Both the position numbers and the translations under genes were made by a program. Shown here one piece after another: positions 1 to 11,220 of a stretch of DNA of 64,000 bases (within the stretch, counting starts at the first letter, position 1; each line of letters begins with the position of its first letter). The notes beneath the pieces are model-generated. The model was not told the DNA's origin. It searched no databases and worked only from the letters and a program-made list of their open reading frames with translations. The stretch is from assembly GCF_000165395.2 (NCBI RefSeq), contig NC_010574.1:186001-250000 (forward strand). The letters run 5' to 3'. Source of the DNA: Babesia bovis T2Bo (lineage: Eukaryota; Apicomplexa; Aconoidasida; Piroplasmida; Babesiidae).

Positions 1-3000
1 TGTAGACGGCCCAGTTGTTTTCCCAAGTCACATTGATGATGAAATTATTCAACTTCCGGATTATGAAGACAGTCCAATTGTCTTGCCCATTGAAACTGAG
101 ATTGAGGGATCTGAATCTTCTGAGTCCAGCAGTTCTGACAGCGAAGGTGAAGAGATCACACTTCCTGAGGATTCTGGTGTCGAGGAGCCCGATGATGATG
201 TCATTCAATTACCCGAATATGTAGACGGCCCAGTTGTTTTCCCAAGTCACATTGATGATGAAATTATTCAACTTCCGGATTATGAAGACAGTCCAATTGT
301 CTTGCCCATTGAAACTGAGATTGAGGGATCTGAATCTTCTGAGTCCAGCAGTTCTGACAGCGAAGGTGAAGAGATCACACTTCCTGAGGATTCTGGTGTC
401 GAGGAGCCCGATGATGATGTCATTCAATTGCCCGAATATGTAGACGGCCCAGTTGTTTTCCCAAGTCACATTGATGATGAAATTATTCAACTTCCGGATT
501 ATGAAGACAGTCCAATTGTCTTGCCCATTGAAACTGAGATTGAGGGATCTGAATCTTCTGAGTCCAGCAGTTCTGACAGCGAAGGTGAAGAGATCACACT
601 TCCTGAAGATTCTGGTGTCGAGGAGCCCGATGATGATGTCATTCAATTGCCCGAATATGTAGACGGCCCAGTTGTCTTGCCCATTGAAACTGAGATTGAG
701 GGATCTGAATCTTCTGAGTCCAGCAGTTCTGACAGCGAAGGTGAAGAGATCAAACTTCCTGAGGATTCTGGTGTCGAGGAGCCCGATGATGATGTCATTC
801 AATTGCCCGAATATGTAGACGGCCCAGTTGTCTTGCCCATTGAAACTGAGATTGAGGGATCTGAATCTTCTGAGTCCAGCGGTTCTGACAGCGAAGGTGA
901 AGAGATCACACTTCCTGAGGATTCTGGTGTCGAGGAGCCCGATGATGATGTCATTCAATTACCCGAATATGTAGACGGCCCAGTTGTTTTCCCGGGTCAC
1001 ATTTTTGATGAAATTGATGCCACACTTCCTGAGGATTCTGGTGTCGAGGAGCCCGATGATGATGTCATTCAATTACCCGAATATGTAGACGGCCCAGTTG
1101 TTTTCCCAAGTCACATTGATGATGAAATTGATGCCACACTTCCTGAAGATTCTGGTGTCGAGGAGCCCGATGATGATGTCATTCAATTGCCCGAATATGT
1201 AGACAGTCCAGTTGTCTTGCCCATTGAAACTGAGATTGAGGGATCTGAATCTTCTGAGTCCAGCACTTCTGACAGCGAAGGTGAAGAGATCACACTTCCT
1301 GAGGATTCTGGTGTCGAGGAGCCCGATGATGATGTCATTCAATTGCCCGAATATGTAGACAGTCCAATTGTCTTGCCCATTGAAACTGAGATTGAGGGAT
1401 CTGAATCTTCTGAGTCCAGCGGTTCTGACAGCGAAGGTGAAGAGATCACACTTCCTGAGGATTCTGGTGTCGAGGAGCCCGATGATGATGTCATTCAATT
1501 GCCCGAATATGTAGACGGCCCAGTTGTCTTGCCCATTGAAACTGAGATTGAGGGATCTGAATCTTCTGAGTCCAGCGGTTCTGACAGCGAAGGTGAAGAG
1601 ATCACACTTCCTGAAGATTCTGGTGTCGAGGAGCCCGATGATGATGTCATTCAATTACCCGAATATGTAGACGGCCCAGTTGTTTTCCCAAGTCACATTG
1701 ATGATGAAATTATTCAACTTCCGGATTATGAAGACAGTCCAATTGTCTTGCCCATTGAAACTGAGATTGAGGGATCTGAATCTTCTGAGTCCAGCAGTTC
1801 TGACAGCGAAGGTGAAGAGATCACACTTCCTGAGGATTCTGGTGTCGAGGAGCCCGATGATGATGTCATTCAATTACCCGAATATGTAGACAGTCCAATT
1901 GTCTTGCCCATTGAAACTGAGATTGAGGGATCTGAATCTTCTGAGTCCAGCGGTTCTGACAGCGAAGGTGAAGAGATCACACTTCCTGAAGATTCTGGTG
2001 TCGAGGAGCCCGATGATGATGTCATTCAATTGCCCGAATATGTAGACGGCCCAGTTGTTTTCCCAGGTCACATTTTTGATGAAATTGATGCCACACTTCC
2101 TGAGGATTCTGGTGTCGAGGAGCCCGATGATGATGTCATTCAATTGCCCGAATATGTAGACGGCCCAGTTGTTTTCCCAAGTCACATTGATGATGAAATT
2201 ATTCAACTTCCGGATTATGAAGACAGTCCAATTGTCTTGCCCATTGAAACTGAGATTGAGGGATCTGAATCTTCTGAGTCCAGCGGTTCTGACAGCGAAG
2301 GTGAAGAGATCACACTTCCTGAGGATTCTGGTGTCGAGGAGCCCGATGATGATGTCATTCAATTACCCGAATATGTAGACGGCCCAGTTGTTTTCCCGGG
2401 TCACATTTTTGATGAAATTGATGCCACACTTCCTGAGGATTCTGGTGTCGAGGAGCCCGATGATGATGTCATTCAATTGCCCGAATATGTAGACAGTCCA
2501 ATTGTCTTGCCCATTGAAACTGAGATTGAGGGATCTGAATCTTCTGAGTCCAGCGGTTCTGACAGCGAAGGTGAAGAGATCACACTTCCTGAAGATTCTG
2601 GTGTCGAGGAGCCCGATGATGATGTCATTCAATTGCCCGAATATGTAGACGGCCCAGTTGTCTTGCCCATTGAAACTGAGATTGAGGGATCTGAATCTTC
2701 TGAGTCCAGCGGTTCTGACAGCGAAGGTGAAGAGATCACACTTCCTGAAGATTCTGGTGTCGAGGAGCCCGATGATGATGTCATTCAATTGCCCGAATAT
2801 GTAGACAGTCCAATTGTCTTGCCCATTGAAACTGAGATTGAGGGATCTGAATCTTCTGAGTCCAGCGGTTCTGACAGCGAAGGTGAAGAGATCACACTTC
2901 CTGAAGATTCTGGTGTCGAGGAGCCCGATGATGATGTCATTCAATTGCCCGAATATGTAGACAGTCCAATTGTCTTGCCCATTGAAACTGAGATTGAGGG

Positions 3001-4190
3001 ATCTGAATCTTCTGAGTCCAGCGGTTCTGACAGCGAAGGTGAAGAGATCACACTTCCTGAAGATTCTGGTGTCGAGGAGCCCGATGATGATGTCATTCAA
3101 TTGCCCGAATATGTAGACGGCCCAGTTGTCTTGCCCATTGAAACTGAGATTGAGGGATCTGAATCTTCTGAGTCCAGCAGTTCTGACAGCGAAGGTGAAG
3201 AGATCACACTTCCTGAAGATTCTGGTGTCGAGGAGCCCGATGATGATGTCATTCAATTACCCGAATATGTAGACGGCCCAGTTGTCTTGCCCATTGAAAC
3301 TGAGATTGAGGGATCTGAATCTTCTGAGTCCAGCAGTTCTGACAGCGAAGGTGAAGAGATCACACTTCCTGAAGATTCTGGTGTCGAGGAGCCCGATGAT
3401 GATGTCATTCAATTGCCCGAATATGTAGACGGCCCAGTTGTCTTGCCCATTGAAACTGAGATTGAGGGATCTGAATCTTCTGAGTCCAGCAGTTCTGACA
3501 GCGAAGGTGAAGAGATCAAACTTCCTGAGGATTCTGGTGTCGAGGAGCCCGATGATGATGTCATTCAATTGCCCGAATATGTAGACGGCCCAGTTGTCTT
3601 GCCCATTGAAACTGAGATTGAGGGATCTGAATCTTCTGAGTCCAGCGGTTCTGACAGCGAAGGTGAAGAGATCACACTTCCTGAAGATTCTGGTGTCGAG
3701 GAGCCCGATGATGATGTCATTCAATTGCCCGAATATGTAGACGGCCCAGTTGTTTTCCCGGGTCACATTTTTGATGAAATTGATGCCACACTTCCTGAGG
3801 ATTCTGGTGTCGAGGAGCCCGATGATGATGTCATTCAATTGCCCGAATATGTAGACAGTCCAATTGTCTTGCCCATTGAAACTGAGATTGAGGGATCTGA
3901 ATCTTCTGAGTCCAGCGGTTCTGACAGCGAAGGTGAAGAGATCACACTTCCTGAAGATTCTGGTGTCGAGGAGCCCGATGATGATGTCATTCAATTACCC
4001 GAATATGTAGACGGCCCAGTTGTTTTCCCAAGTCACATTGATGATGAAATTGATGTCACACTTCCTGAAGATTCTGGTGTCGAGGAGCCCGATGATGATG
4101 TCATTCAATTACCCGAATATCTAGACGGCCCAGTTGTCTTGCCCATTGAAACTGAGATTGAGGGATCTGAATCTTCTGAGTCCAGCAGTT
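1..4190 (+). repeat. In-frame tandem repeat array, 26 units built from 3-4 interchangeable modules
   Basis: The core unit is 156 bp (52 aa). It is extended to 219 bp (73 aa) when a 63-bp block coding FPSHIDDEIIQLPDYEDSPIV-type residues is inserted. Other copies carry a short FPGHIFDEIDAT block instead, and some lack the IETEIEGSESS module. I count 26 copies of the LPEDSGVEEP motif. Copies are almost identical at the nucleotide level, including third codon positions, which indicates recent amplification or homogenisation. All unit lengths are multiples of three. Confidence 0.95.
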
Positions 4191-4798
4191 CTGAGAGTAA
4201 TATTTCGGGTGTGGTAAGCCCCGCTGGAATATCTCACATTGAGGATCCTGTTGCCGACGAAATTGGTATTCCTACTGACTACATTTTTATTAATTGTATT
4301 GGTAAGGGATTTACATCTAAGGATGTTGATGATATTGTTGCTTCTAAGCCATGTATGACATCTCGAGGTCAAGCTGTTCCACCAACTCGTGATGTTGTAT
4401 TACGTCGTATGGATAAATACAACAGAATACTCATGTACTTGCCCGAAAATATCAGGAAAGAAGCAGGTCAATATGCTATTTTTGAGTTGTTGCCGTCTGA
4501 TTTTGCTAATGAAGTGAAAGCCGCTCATTTCAATAGAATATATGTCAACTTACTTAAGAGTTTACCTCAAGAATTAGTCGAAAAGTGCCTAGCATGTGAT
4601 ATTTATGAGGGAATCTCGTTTGAAACCATGGCTGAGGTCATTGACTATTTCGATGATCTGCAAGACGATTTTTTTGATACTGTACGTAAGCCCGTTGTCG
4701 TGAGATCTCCAGCTAAGACAGAGGCTGCGCAAGGAGCATCAAAACCTAATGCAGTTAAGCCGGTGCCAGCGGAGGTGGATGAACAATGTGCAGCTTAA
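2..4798 (+). CDS. Acidic tandem-repeat protein, 5'-truncated by window edge
   Basis: The frame is open from base 2 with no initiator, so the gene begins upstream and only its last 1,598 residues are here. About 1,395 of these are tandem repeats very rich in Glu, Asp and Ser, with core motifs LPEDSGVEEPDDDVIQLPEY and IETEIEGSESSESS. The last about 200 residues are unique, mixed in charge and probably folded, with Cys residues at intervals and a low-complexity Lys/Ala/Pro tail ending QCAA. No membrane segment is visible in the part present. I do not recognise the family. Long acidic repeat proteins of this kind in piroplasms are often secreted or parasitophorous antigens, but without the N-terminus (signal peptide) that is only a guess. 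The stop codon TAA is at 4796-4798. Confidence 0.9.
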   Translation, partial: VDGPVVFPSHIDDEIIQLPDYEDSPIVLPIETEIEGSESSESSSSDSEGEEITLPEDSGVEEPDDDVIQLPEYVDGPVVFPSHIDDEIIQLPDYEDSPIVLPIETEIEGSESSESSSSDSEGEEITLPEDSGVEEPDDDVIQLPEYVDGPVVFPSHIDDEIIQLPDYEDSPIVLPIETEIEGSESSESSSSDSEGEEITLPEDSGVEEPDDDVIQLPEYVDGPVVLPIETEIEGSESSESSSSDSEGEEIKLPEDSGVEEPDDDVIQLPEYVDGPVVLPIETEIEGSESSESSGSDSEGEEITLPEDSGVEEPDDDVIQLPEYVDGPVVFPGHIFDEIDATLPEDSGVEEPDDDVIQLPEYVDGPVVFPSHIDDEIDATLPEDSGVEEPDDDVIQLPEYVDSPVVLPIETEIEGSESSESSTSDSEGEEITLPEDSGVEEPDDDVIQLPEYVDSPIVLPIETEIEGSESSESSGSDSEGEEITLPEDSGVEEPDDDVIQLPEYVDGPVVLPIETEIEGSESSESSGSDSEGEEITLPEDSGVEEPDDDVIQLPEYVDGPVVFPSHIDDEIIQLPDYEDSPIVLPIETEIEGSESSESSSSDSEGEEITLPEDSGVEEPDDDVIQLPEYVDSPIVLPIETEIEGSESSESSGSDSEGEEITLPEDSGVEEPDDDVIQLPEYVDGPVVFPGHIFDEIDATLPEDSGVEEPDDDVIQLPEYVDGPVVFPSHIDDEIIQLPDYEDSPIVLPIETEIEGSESSESSGSDSEGEEITLPEDSGVEEPDDDVIQLPEYVDGPVVFPGHIFDEIDATLPEDSGVEEPDDDVIQLPEYVDSPIVLPIETEIEGSESSESSGSDSEGEEITLPEDSGVEEPDDDVIQLPEYVDGPVVLPIETEIEGSESSESSGSDSEGEEITLPEDSGVEEPDDDVIQLPEYVDSPIVLPIETEIEGSESSESSGSDSEGEEITLPEDSGVEEPDDDVIQLPEYVDSPIVLPIETEIEGSESSESSGSDSEGEEITLPEDSGVEEPDDDVIQLPEYVDGPVVLPIETEIEGSESSESSSSDSEGEEITLPEDSGVEEPDDDVIQLPEYVDGPVVLPIETEIEGSESSESSSSDSEGEEITLPEDSGVEEPDDDVIQLPEYVDGPVVLPIETEIEGSESSESSSSDSEGEEIKLPEDSGVEEPDDDVIQLPEYVDGPVVLPIETEIEGSESSESSGSDSEGEEITLPEDSGVEEPDDDVIQLPEYVDGPVVFPGHIFDEIDATLPEDSGVEEPDDDVIQLPEYVDSPIVLPIETEIEGSESSESSGSDSEGEEITLPEDSGVEEPDDDVIQLPEYVDGPVVFPSHIDDEIDVTLPEDSGVEEPDDDVIQLPEYLDGPVVLPIETEIEGSESSESSSSESNISGVVSPAGISHIEDPVADEIGIPTDYIFINCIGKGFTSKDVDDIVASKPCMTSRGQAVPPTRDVVLRRMDKYNRILMYLPENIRKEAGQYAIFELLPSDFANEVKAAHFNRIYVNLLKSLPQELVEKCLACDIYEGISFETMAEVIDYFDDLQDDFFDTVRKPVVVRSPAKTEAAQGASKPNAVKPVPAEVDEQCAA

Positions 4799-5814
4799 GA
4801 AACTTATGCTGGTCACCTTACAGATTTGATTGAATTGGGGAAATTGAAATATATATGATGGTATTTTCTACGGCTGACTAATAGCCTGGTGGTCTACGAT
4901 TTCTCAATTTAAATAGATGCCAACACACCAATACCTGCAGTTAACTAATCTTCAGACAATGGCAATATGGGTCCAGCGATGGTGACATGATTCACACTTT
5001 TTAAGTGAGATGTTGAGATGGTTGGAAATATGTTGTTGTTCTTGATATGATATTCGGAAATTCAGGTAGTTATAGTGATTTCACCAAACTTCTAGCCATC
5101 GAGGTGTTTGTATTTAAGAGGAGCCACTTTATTGGAATATATCATGGTATATTTTCGTGAATTCCCAAGTGTATATTAAGCAAACATCCTTTTGTTGTTC
5201 ACATAACAGTTGCAAAGAAGACTTTTAGGTTTATTTAAAGTCGCCTTGATGAACAAAACAATGACCATTGGGTTAAAGGAAAGACAACCAATCGGATAGA
5301 TTGGGTACTGTTAAAGCGTCTGTGTAGTATGAAACACACGCTGCAAACAATGGTACAAATGCTGTTAATTAAAGAGAAATGTTACGCATGATATGTTCAT
5401 GCCATTTAATGCTGGATGTGTCTTTGTACCATTTTCGTTTAATTTAGATGACTGCCAAGTATAATGCGGTGTAACACTACAAAAACACGTTGTACCTATT
5501 ATGATTTTAAGTTTTTGATGCGTACAATGACACAGAAATTAAAACGCAATATTTAATATCTTATGTTGTATTACCGTTGTTGCATATTGCAGTGTGGCCG
5601 CGGTCGTAAGCTCCACCTTATATACTTTGGTTACAGTATCAATACATGAGCTTGTAGTTTAGTTTGGTGGAATTAGTGACTAAAAGTTCATGGTGAGTGA
5701 AGTTGGTACCTAATATTGGAGAAACTATCAGTAATTTACTTGGCAGTATGACCCAATTTCTCAGAACTCTGTTCTAATACAGCATATTATCCATCACTAT
5801 ATTGACATAGATAG
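4799..5814. other. Convergent intergenic region
   Basis: This is AT-rich sequence between the 3' ends of the repeat-protein gene and the minus-strand SANT gene. It has no ORF with coding character, no RNA gene I can recognise and no repeat. It presumably holds two 3' UTRs. Confidence 0.6.
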
Positions 5815-8800
5815 CTAGAACTTTGGATCTACACTGTCATATTCCAGCATGTTGTCACCACAACTATCCAATGATTTCCCCGTATGTGTTTCAATGTCGA
5901 AGTCCATTAGGTTGTATCGTTCATCTTCTAGATTTGGGTCCTCATCATGGTCTCTTTTTATCGCATTGTTCGTAAGTCTGGTAATATAATAATTAATTAT
6001 TTGCTCCTTGTTTTTACCATATTGGGACATTTCCTTCTCGAGACTATCCCAATCCTCACCATACAAACGGTACAACCGTACGAACTCTGAGATTTCCTCA
6101 TCGGACCACGCAATGCTTGGTTGCTGCAGCTCAGCAGTACAATCTTCTTCAATATATTCATAATCATCGTTAAGATTCCTTAATTTATGTTTTGCCTTCT
6201 TCGCCTTCCGTTGTGTTCTGCCAGTTTGTTTCACAATGGGTCCTGCAATATAGGAGAACGTATCCTTCTGAGATATATCTGTCGCATATGGTTTCCCACT
6301 TGTATGCGCATAAGAGTTATCATTGACCCTTGTTTTACGTATATGGGCAGTAGCACCTTTTGACGATGTGGGAGTGTAATTCCTGTATATACCGCTAGTA
6401 TCATAATCACTGTACGCTCGGTTTGTTAGCCCCCTTCTCCTCGTCCTTTCACGCTTGGTTGGCCCCTGTATTGATGTTAGATGTTCTGGATCATCACCTT
6501 CAACCGTTAAATGATCTATAGTGACTGAACGCCCATAATCATTATATGGCGATGCTTCGTTTTCTAGAGGTATTTGATGATATTCCAGTTGTTTCACTCC
6601 TTTCCGGTATAATCTGGATGTACCAGGATGATCTCCGATTATTTCATTCTTATAGGGATTACTTTTTATAATATCGTTGGTCAAAGCCACGGGCTTGTAT
6701 TGTGAAATCGTATTAAATGCTGTTGACTCCAAGATAGATCTTCCTGTAAAACGCCTGGAATATAAAGGTCGTAATGTCATAAAATGATCCGTCTTTATCG
6801 CTGTAACTAGGGCGCTTGCCTGCTTCCTTGACCCGAAGTTACGAGTACCATTCAGGATTAAGCATCCACGCTTGACGGCAATTTCCTCATTACCAGTTTT
6901 GGTACTGAGTGGCACTTCTATATTTTTCCGCGTCACCAGGCATCTGTACTTACGGGGCATGAAGTAACCCTCTTGTAGGTTGTCTAATGCTATATGAATG
7001 TTATCCTCGAAAGGTGACCAATTTCCGCGATGCTCTCTTAATGCAACTTCATAGTTCTTTTCAGTGTCCAATCCCCCTACACTCAAGGTCGAATCGCTTA
7101 TGGCACTAAAAAATGTACTGTTCTGCTTGCAGTAGTCTCTCATGCTATCGGTATAACAATCGTCAAATAAACAGTCTAATGCTTGCATAACATGCATATC
7201 ACGCTTTAGGAACCTCGACATCTCACTTTTGTTTTTTGTTTTAATCTTCATGTCTTCCAAACGCTCTTTAAGCTTCAATCTGTACTTGAATTTATAATAA
7301 AATAACACGCAATCACCACAACGCTTAGTTTCAACGCATTGGGCAATTTTGGCGAAATTTTTTGGATACATCAAGTATTTATCTATGAATATGCGGCATT
7401 CGTTACGCGTCCACATATTCCCTGCACTAACTATGATTTCATCATCAAGCAACACTTCCGGTCGCAGTGCATTGTTTCTATCCACCTGTATACAATGTTC
7501 CATACTGTAGTAGTAATAATCTGGAGACTTCAATAACTTATATATAGGCAACGCTTGGTAATCTGGTATGAGCTTCATCGGCTCGCTTAGTGTATCCATA
7601 CAAGAATATGCCCATCTGATACCCGGCCCGGTGAGATTGCTATAGTATGGTGCCATCCACGCTGTAGCTTTGCTGGCATCGTATTCATCGTGATCCACAG
7701 GATCAGATTCCGTGTTTACACGCCTTCGGCTAACATTGGGTTTCCTTGTGGCGTGTATTTGATTCATATCTGCATCGTCCCTGCGCTTGCTTGTTTGAGC
7801 ATCTTGCGCCAGCGCGCTGAACTTTTGGCCTCTGTCTTTAATGTCAGCTATTCCATATCCTCTGATTTCAAATGGGGAGAGGCTACTGTTGGTTTTGTAT
7901 GGCCAACTGATATCATTTTGCTTATACCCAGCAGGTAAAGGTACGAACTGTTCAGGGCTGTCTAATGCCCTTACAGGTAAGATACCCCAAGAAAATACAT
8001 CTATTTTATTAGCTCCTGGTTTCAATCGTTTTAGTTTTTTGTGCCACTTGTATTTGTAAGCCTTGCACGCAGCTACTTCTATCTTCAGTACAGTATTCCT
8101 CAATTTGATATGCCTACGCATCATATTTTGCACCCGTATAACACTGGCCGGCAAAACAACCATATTATGTAACAAATAAGAGAGGACTATCGATTCCTCG
8201 TAGTTTGTGGATTCATCCGGGCACCTGGATATTCTATTGTTTGGGGTTACGCAACCAATACCGGAATCATCCACTACCTCCGTTACGTTACTGTTGCCAT
8301 CACTTGTCACAAATATGTTATTATCACAATCGTCATCTAATGGTAGAGCAGTGTTCGGTGTTGAGCTGCTATCCATTTCTTGGCTGTCCAATGAAACAGA
8401 ATCTTCAAAAGTCTTGACCTCACAAATGTCTGCGTGCTCCACGAGATCGGTCGACTTCGTGTCGTCTGTGTAATCCACCGTACAGGTTTTGCGTGTGACA
8501 TTAGCATGATGCTTGAGCCTGTACCTGTCTGTGACGATGTTCACAACGTCTAAGGATTCAAATCTCCAGGGGATTATACACGTGGGCGCATACGGCAAAT
8601 AAAGCGCAACCTCCACAAAATCATAGGATGATGCGTTTTCAGCAATGTAGTCACTCCTTAGTTCCAGTACTTCCTTCCTAATGCAAGACGTATCAATTTC
8701 CAACGGGTCGAAACATTCTAGGGTCTCATCATTCCTCAATACCGAATGGAGTTCATCCTGCTCCTTAGATATTAGTTCTAGGGCATCCCATAAAGTAAAA

Positions 8801-11220
8801 CTTGTAAGGTCTTTAAAATCCTTTACTCTATGAATTTTGTTTAGGGGACCTTTTGAATATAAACCACTGCCAGTGTCTTGTGAACCGGTTTTTAGCATTT
8901 CAAAGCCCATCATTCCGGATGTATCACTGTTAAGTTGCTCCTTGTTTACCATATCTGACTCTGTGACTATATTTAGCCTGCAAATGAAGGGACTACGTTC
9001 TTTCCACGATTCTGGTACGCACTCTGCTTTGATTCGTAATGTAAAGCGTTCTTGTAAAATTGACTCTTTTGGTAATTTTGGCTTATCCGATTCCATTGGT
9101 TTCTCATTGGGCTCAAATGTATGCCACAAGATTCCTTCGTTGAAATTAGACGTGCTAATGGTATTATCCTGGACTATTCGTTCGAAAGGTATCTGGTCTG
9201 TTATACACCTGCAAAAACAAATACATTTGCCCACATGCGATGCAAGCAATTCTGTTCTAGCTAGGCTGATTTCCTGCTCGAATCTCAGTGGCTCGCTTTC
9301 CTCAGATAGTACATGAATTGTGCCCTTCAACTCTGTGGCACTGTCAGTGTTTACTTGCTTGCACACGCAGCATTTAAGGCAGCATATATCGTTGTTACAC
9401 GCAAACTCACTGCTTCCCTTCCAGTGTGGCCTGGGTGTTCGGACTTCCGCTACTGCAACTTGGCATACATCTTTCAAAAATCCTAGAAATGCGTTAAATC
9501 TAGTTTTTTGGTTATCATCTAGTATCTGTTTAGCAAACGATGGGTCACTGGTCCAGGGTCCCGTTTTTCCTACGAAAATATTACTTTCCGATGTTTCCAT
9601 CGACCAGCATTCTGCTTTCACTTTGTCTTCGCAATCATCAGTGACGTCCTCTTTTGTGTTAGCGTCATTAGTTGTGCCTGCAAGTGTTTCCTCATCCGTT
9701 TGCGTTATAATGGTGTCTAACAGTCCTGTGTTATGTCCTGATATTTTCATTGTCTCGTTTCGGTATGTCGGCTCCCACAGGTAGCATCCAGCAGCTGCAT
9801 AGCAATCGGTTAACATCCTTGCCTCAAAAGACTGTAGACTTGTGCTACATTGCCCTAAGACACATGAGAGTCCATCGCTGAAAGTGACGCAGGGGGACGT
9901 CGTGATTACATGTTTATTATGATACATATTTGGCGCATTCCCAGCACTTGGCAATGCATCATACGCAATAACAGCTTCACTTGGCATATCATCTACATTT
10001 TGCGATGTATCATGTGTTGTTTGCATGGAAAACCGTTGATCCATGACATTCCAGTTTAGAAGCAACTTGGAGTAGTTTAGTGCCAATATTTCTTCTTGTG
10101 TTTGGTCTAGCATAGACTCGAGAACATTTGAAAGCTCCCCTAGTTTTTTGTAGCTTGTTTGAGTCTTACCCATGGGAGGTGAAGAGTCCTCGTGATTTCT
10201 AGCCCATTGCTTAAAGGAGCCTCCAAGTTTAACAATATCCATCATCCTGTCCAGTAACTTAGCCTTGACATTCTTGGATACGTTTAAAAGATCTTGCAAT
10301 TTCTCGTGTTGATCTTCTGGTAAGTGTAGAGGGGCATAATCCCTGTCTACAGTTTCTGGAACCGCGGTTGCTGGCAGCACATAGTCAATTGGTTCAAATT
10401 CTGCATCACATGACGCTTCACTTGTGGTATGCTGTAAAATAGCGCGTCTTTTTGTGGGTTTATCCAAGTATTGTTCCTGCGTTCGTTTGGTATGTTGCTC
10501 CAGATCGGGATTAGTGACCAGATCAAGCCTTTCCAGGCGCTTCCTCTCCTTTAAGGCACACTGATAGCGTCTTTTATATGGGTTGATTGCATAATCATTG
10601 TGTATTGCCACCTGTTCCGAATCTGCCACCAATTTTGAGGCTCGCCTGTTTGCAGGAATGTTCGTGGTGTTATTATCTGCATAGTTATGGTCATATCTAT
10701 TCCTCTTTTTCCCTATTCGCGGATCAAATACATCATGTGCCTTTATTTTAACAAATGTATTATTGCAATATCCAAATGGCAATGATACTAGCGATTCTGG
10801 GTTGAACCTCAATGATGAGCACGCTGTCATACATTTGCTAAGCAGGCTCCTGGAGGATAAGTGTGCTGTCGGTGTCTTTATACAGAAACTATCGGAATCA
10901 GCACCTCCATTTTTGAAGCTTTTTGGTGTTTTAGATGCTTCTACCATTGAACGCTCTTTTGATGTATTAACATTGGGGCTTTCTGCGATGATAGTACCCT
11001 CATTATTATCGTATAGGTGTAGATCTCGGTAATCCTTATTAGCGTATCTCATGGCCATTGGGGTTCCAGACGCCTTGTCGCTCAAATGTGACGACAGCTG
11101 AGACATGAACGTCGCATGGGCACGTTGGTTCACACCGGATATTTGCCTCAACATGGATATCGAGGGTGACAGTCCTTCCATTGTAGAAGGAGTCACATAA
11201 ATCTTTTCACGCTCATCCAT
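5815..11220 (-). CDS. Large SANT/Myb-domain nuclear protein
   Basis: Single-exon gene of 1,801 residues starting at an ATG at 11220. Two SANT/Myb-like modules lie in the C-terminal third. The first, near residue 1268, starts MWTRNECRIFIDKYLM and continues with a helix ending CVLFYYKFK, which matches the NCoR/CoREST style of SANT domain. The second, near residue 1703, starts IAWSDEEISEFVRLY and ends with a helix reading IINYYITRL. The N-terminal two thirds are low in complexity, with basic stretches such as KKRNR and KPTKRRA that could act as nuclear localisation signals. There are Cys-rich patches around residues 600-690 (CCLKCCVCK). By family, SANT domains read histone tails in corepressor and chromatin-remodelling complexes, so a chromatin or transcription role is inferred. 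No enzyme domain is visible. Confidence 0.8.
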   Translation of the reverse strand: MDEREKIYVTPSTMEGLSPSISMLRQISGVNQRAHATFMSQLSSHLSDKASGTPMAMRYANKDYRDLHLYDNNEGTIIAESPNVNTSKERSMVEASKTPKSFKNGGADSDSFCIKTPTAHLSSRSLLSKCMTACSSLRFNPESLVSLPFGYCNNTFVKIKAHDVFDPRIGKKRNRYDHNYADNNTTNIPANRRASKLVADSEQVAIHNDYAINPYKRRYQCALKERKRLERLDLVTNPDLEQHTKRTQEQYLDKPTKRRAILQHTTSEASCDAEFEPIDYVLPATAVPETVDRDYAPLHLPEDQHEKLQDLLNVSKNVKAKLLDRMMDIVKLGGSFKQWARNHEDSSPPMGKTQTSYKKLGELSNVLESMLDQTQEEILALNYSKLLLNWNVMDQRFSMQTTHDTSQNVDDMPSEAVIAYDALPSAGNAPNMYHNKHVITTSPCVTFSDGLSCVLGQCSTSLQSFEARMLTDCYAAAGCYLWEPTYRNETMKISGHNTGLLDTIITQTDEETLAGTTNDANTKEDVTDDCEDKVKAECWSMETSESNIFVGKTGPWTSDPSFAKQILDDNQKTRFNAFLGFLKDVCQVAVAEVRTPRPHWKGSSEFACNNDICCLKCCVCKQVNTDSATELKGTIHVLSEESEPLRFEQEISLARTELLASHVGKCICFCRCITDQIPFERIVQDNTISTSNFNEGILWHTFEPNEKPMESDKPKLPKESILQERFTLRIKAECVPESWKERSPFICRLNIVTESDMVNKEQLNSDTSGMMGFEMLKTGSQDTGSGLYSKGPLNKIHRVKDFKDLTSFTLWDALELISKEQDELHSVLRNDETLECFDPLEIDTSCIRKEVLELRSDYIAENASSYDFVEVALYLPYAPTCIIPWRFESLDVVNIVTDRYRLKHHANVTRKTCTVDYTDDTKSTDLVEHADICEVKTFEDSVSLDSQEMDSSSTPNTALPLDDDCDNNIFVTSDGNSNVTEVVDDSGIGCVTPNNRISRCPDESTNYEESIVLSYLLHNMVVLPASVIRVQNMMRRHIKLRNTVLKIEVAACKAYKYKWHKKLKRLKPGANKIDVFSWGILPVRALDSPEQFVPLPAGYKQNDISWPYKTNSSLSPFEIRGYGIADIKDRGQKFSALAQDAQTSKRRDDADMNQIHATRKPNVSRRRVNTESDPVDHDEYDASKATAWMAPYYSNLTGPGIRWAYSCMDTLSEPMKLIPDYQALPIYKLLKSPDYYYYSMEHCIQVDRNNALRPEVLLDDEIIVSAGNMWTRNECRIFIDKYLMYPKNFAKIAQCVETKRCGDCVLFYYKFKYRLKLKERLEDMKIKTKNKSEMSRFLKRDMHVMQALDCLFDDCYTDSMRDYCKQNSTFFSAISDSTLSVGGLDTEKNYEVALREHRGNWSPFEDNIHIALDNLQEGYFMPRKYRCLVTRKNIEVPLSTKTGNEEIAVKRGCLILNGTRNFGSRKQASALVTAIKTDHFMTLRPLYSRRFTGRSILESTAFNTISQYKPVALTNDIIKSNPYKNEIIGDHPGTSRLYRKGVKQLEYHQIPLENEASPYNDYGRSVTIDHLTVEGDDPEHLTSIQGPTKRERTRRRGLTNRAYSDYDTSGIYRNYTPTSSKGATAHIRKTRVNDNSYAHTSGKPYATDISQKDTFSYIAGPIVKQTGRTQRKAKKAKHKLRNLNDDYEYIEEDCTAELQQPSIAWSDEEISEFVRLYRLYGEDWDSLEKEMSQYGKNKEQIINYYITRLTNNAIKRDHDEDPNLEDERYNLMDFDIETHTGKSLDSCGDNMLEYDSVDPKF

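Noticed and set aside
209..3994. Long minus-strand ORFs (up to 297 codons) inside the first gene
   Set aside because: They are mirror frames of the repeat units, kept open because units are multiples of three. They have no start context, unique ends or separate domain.
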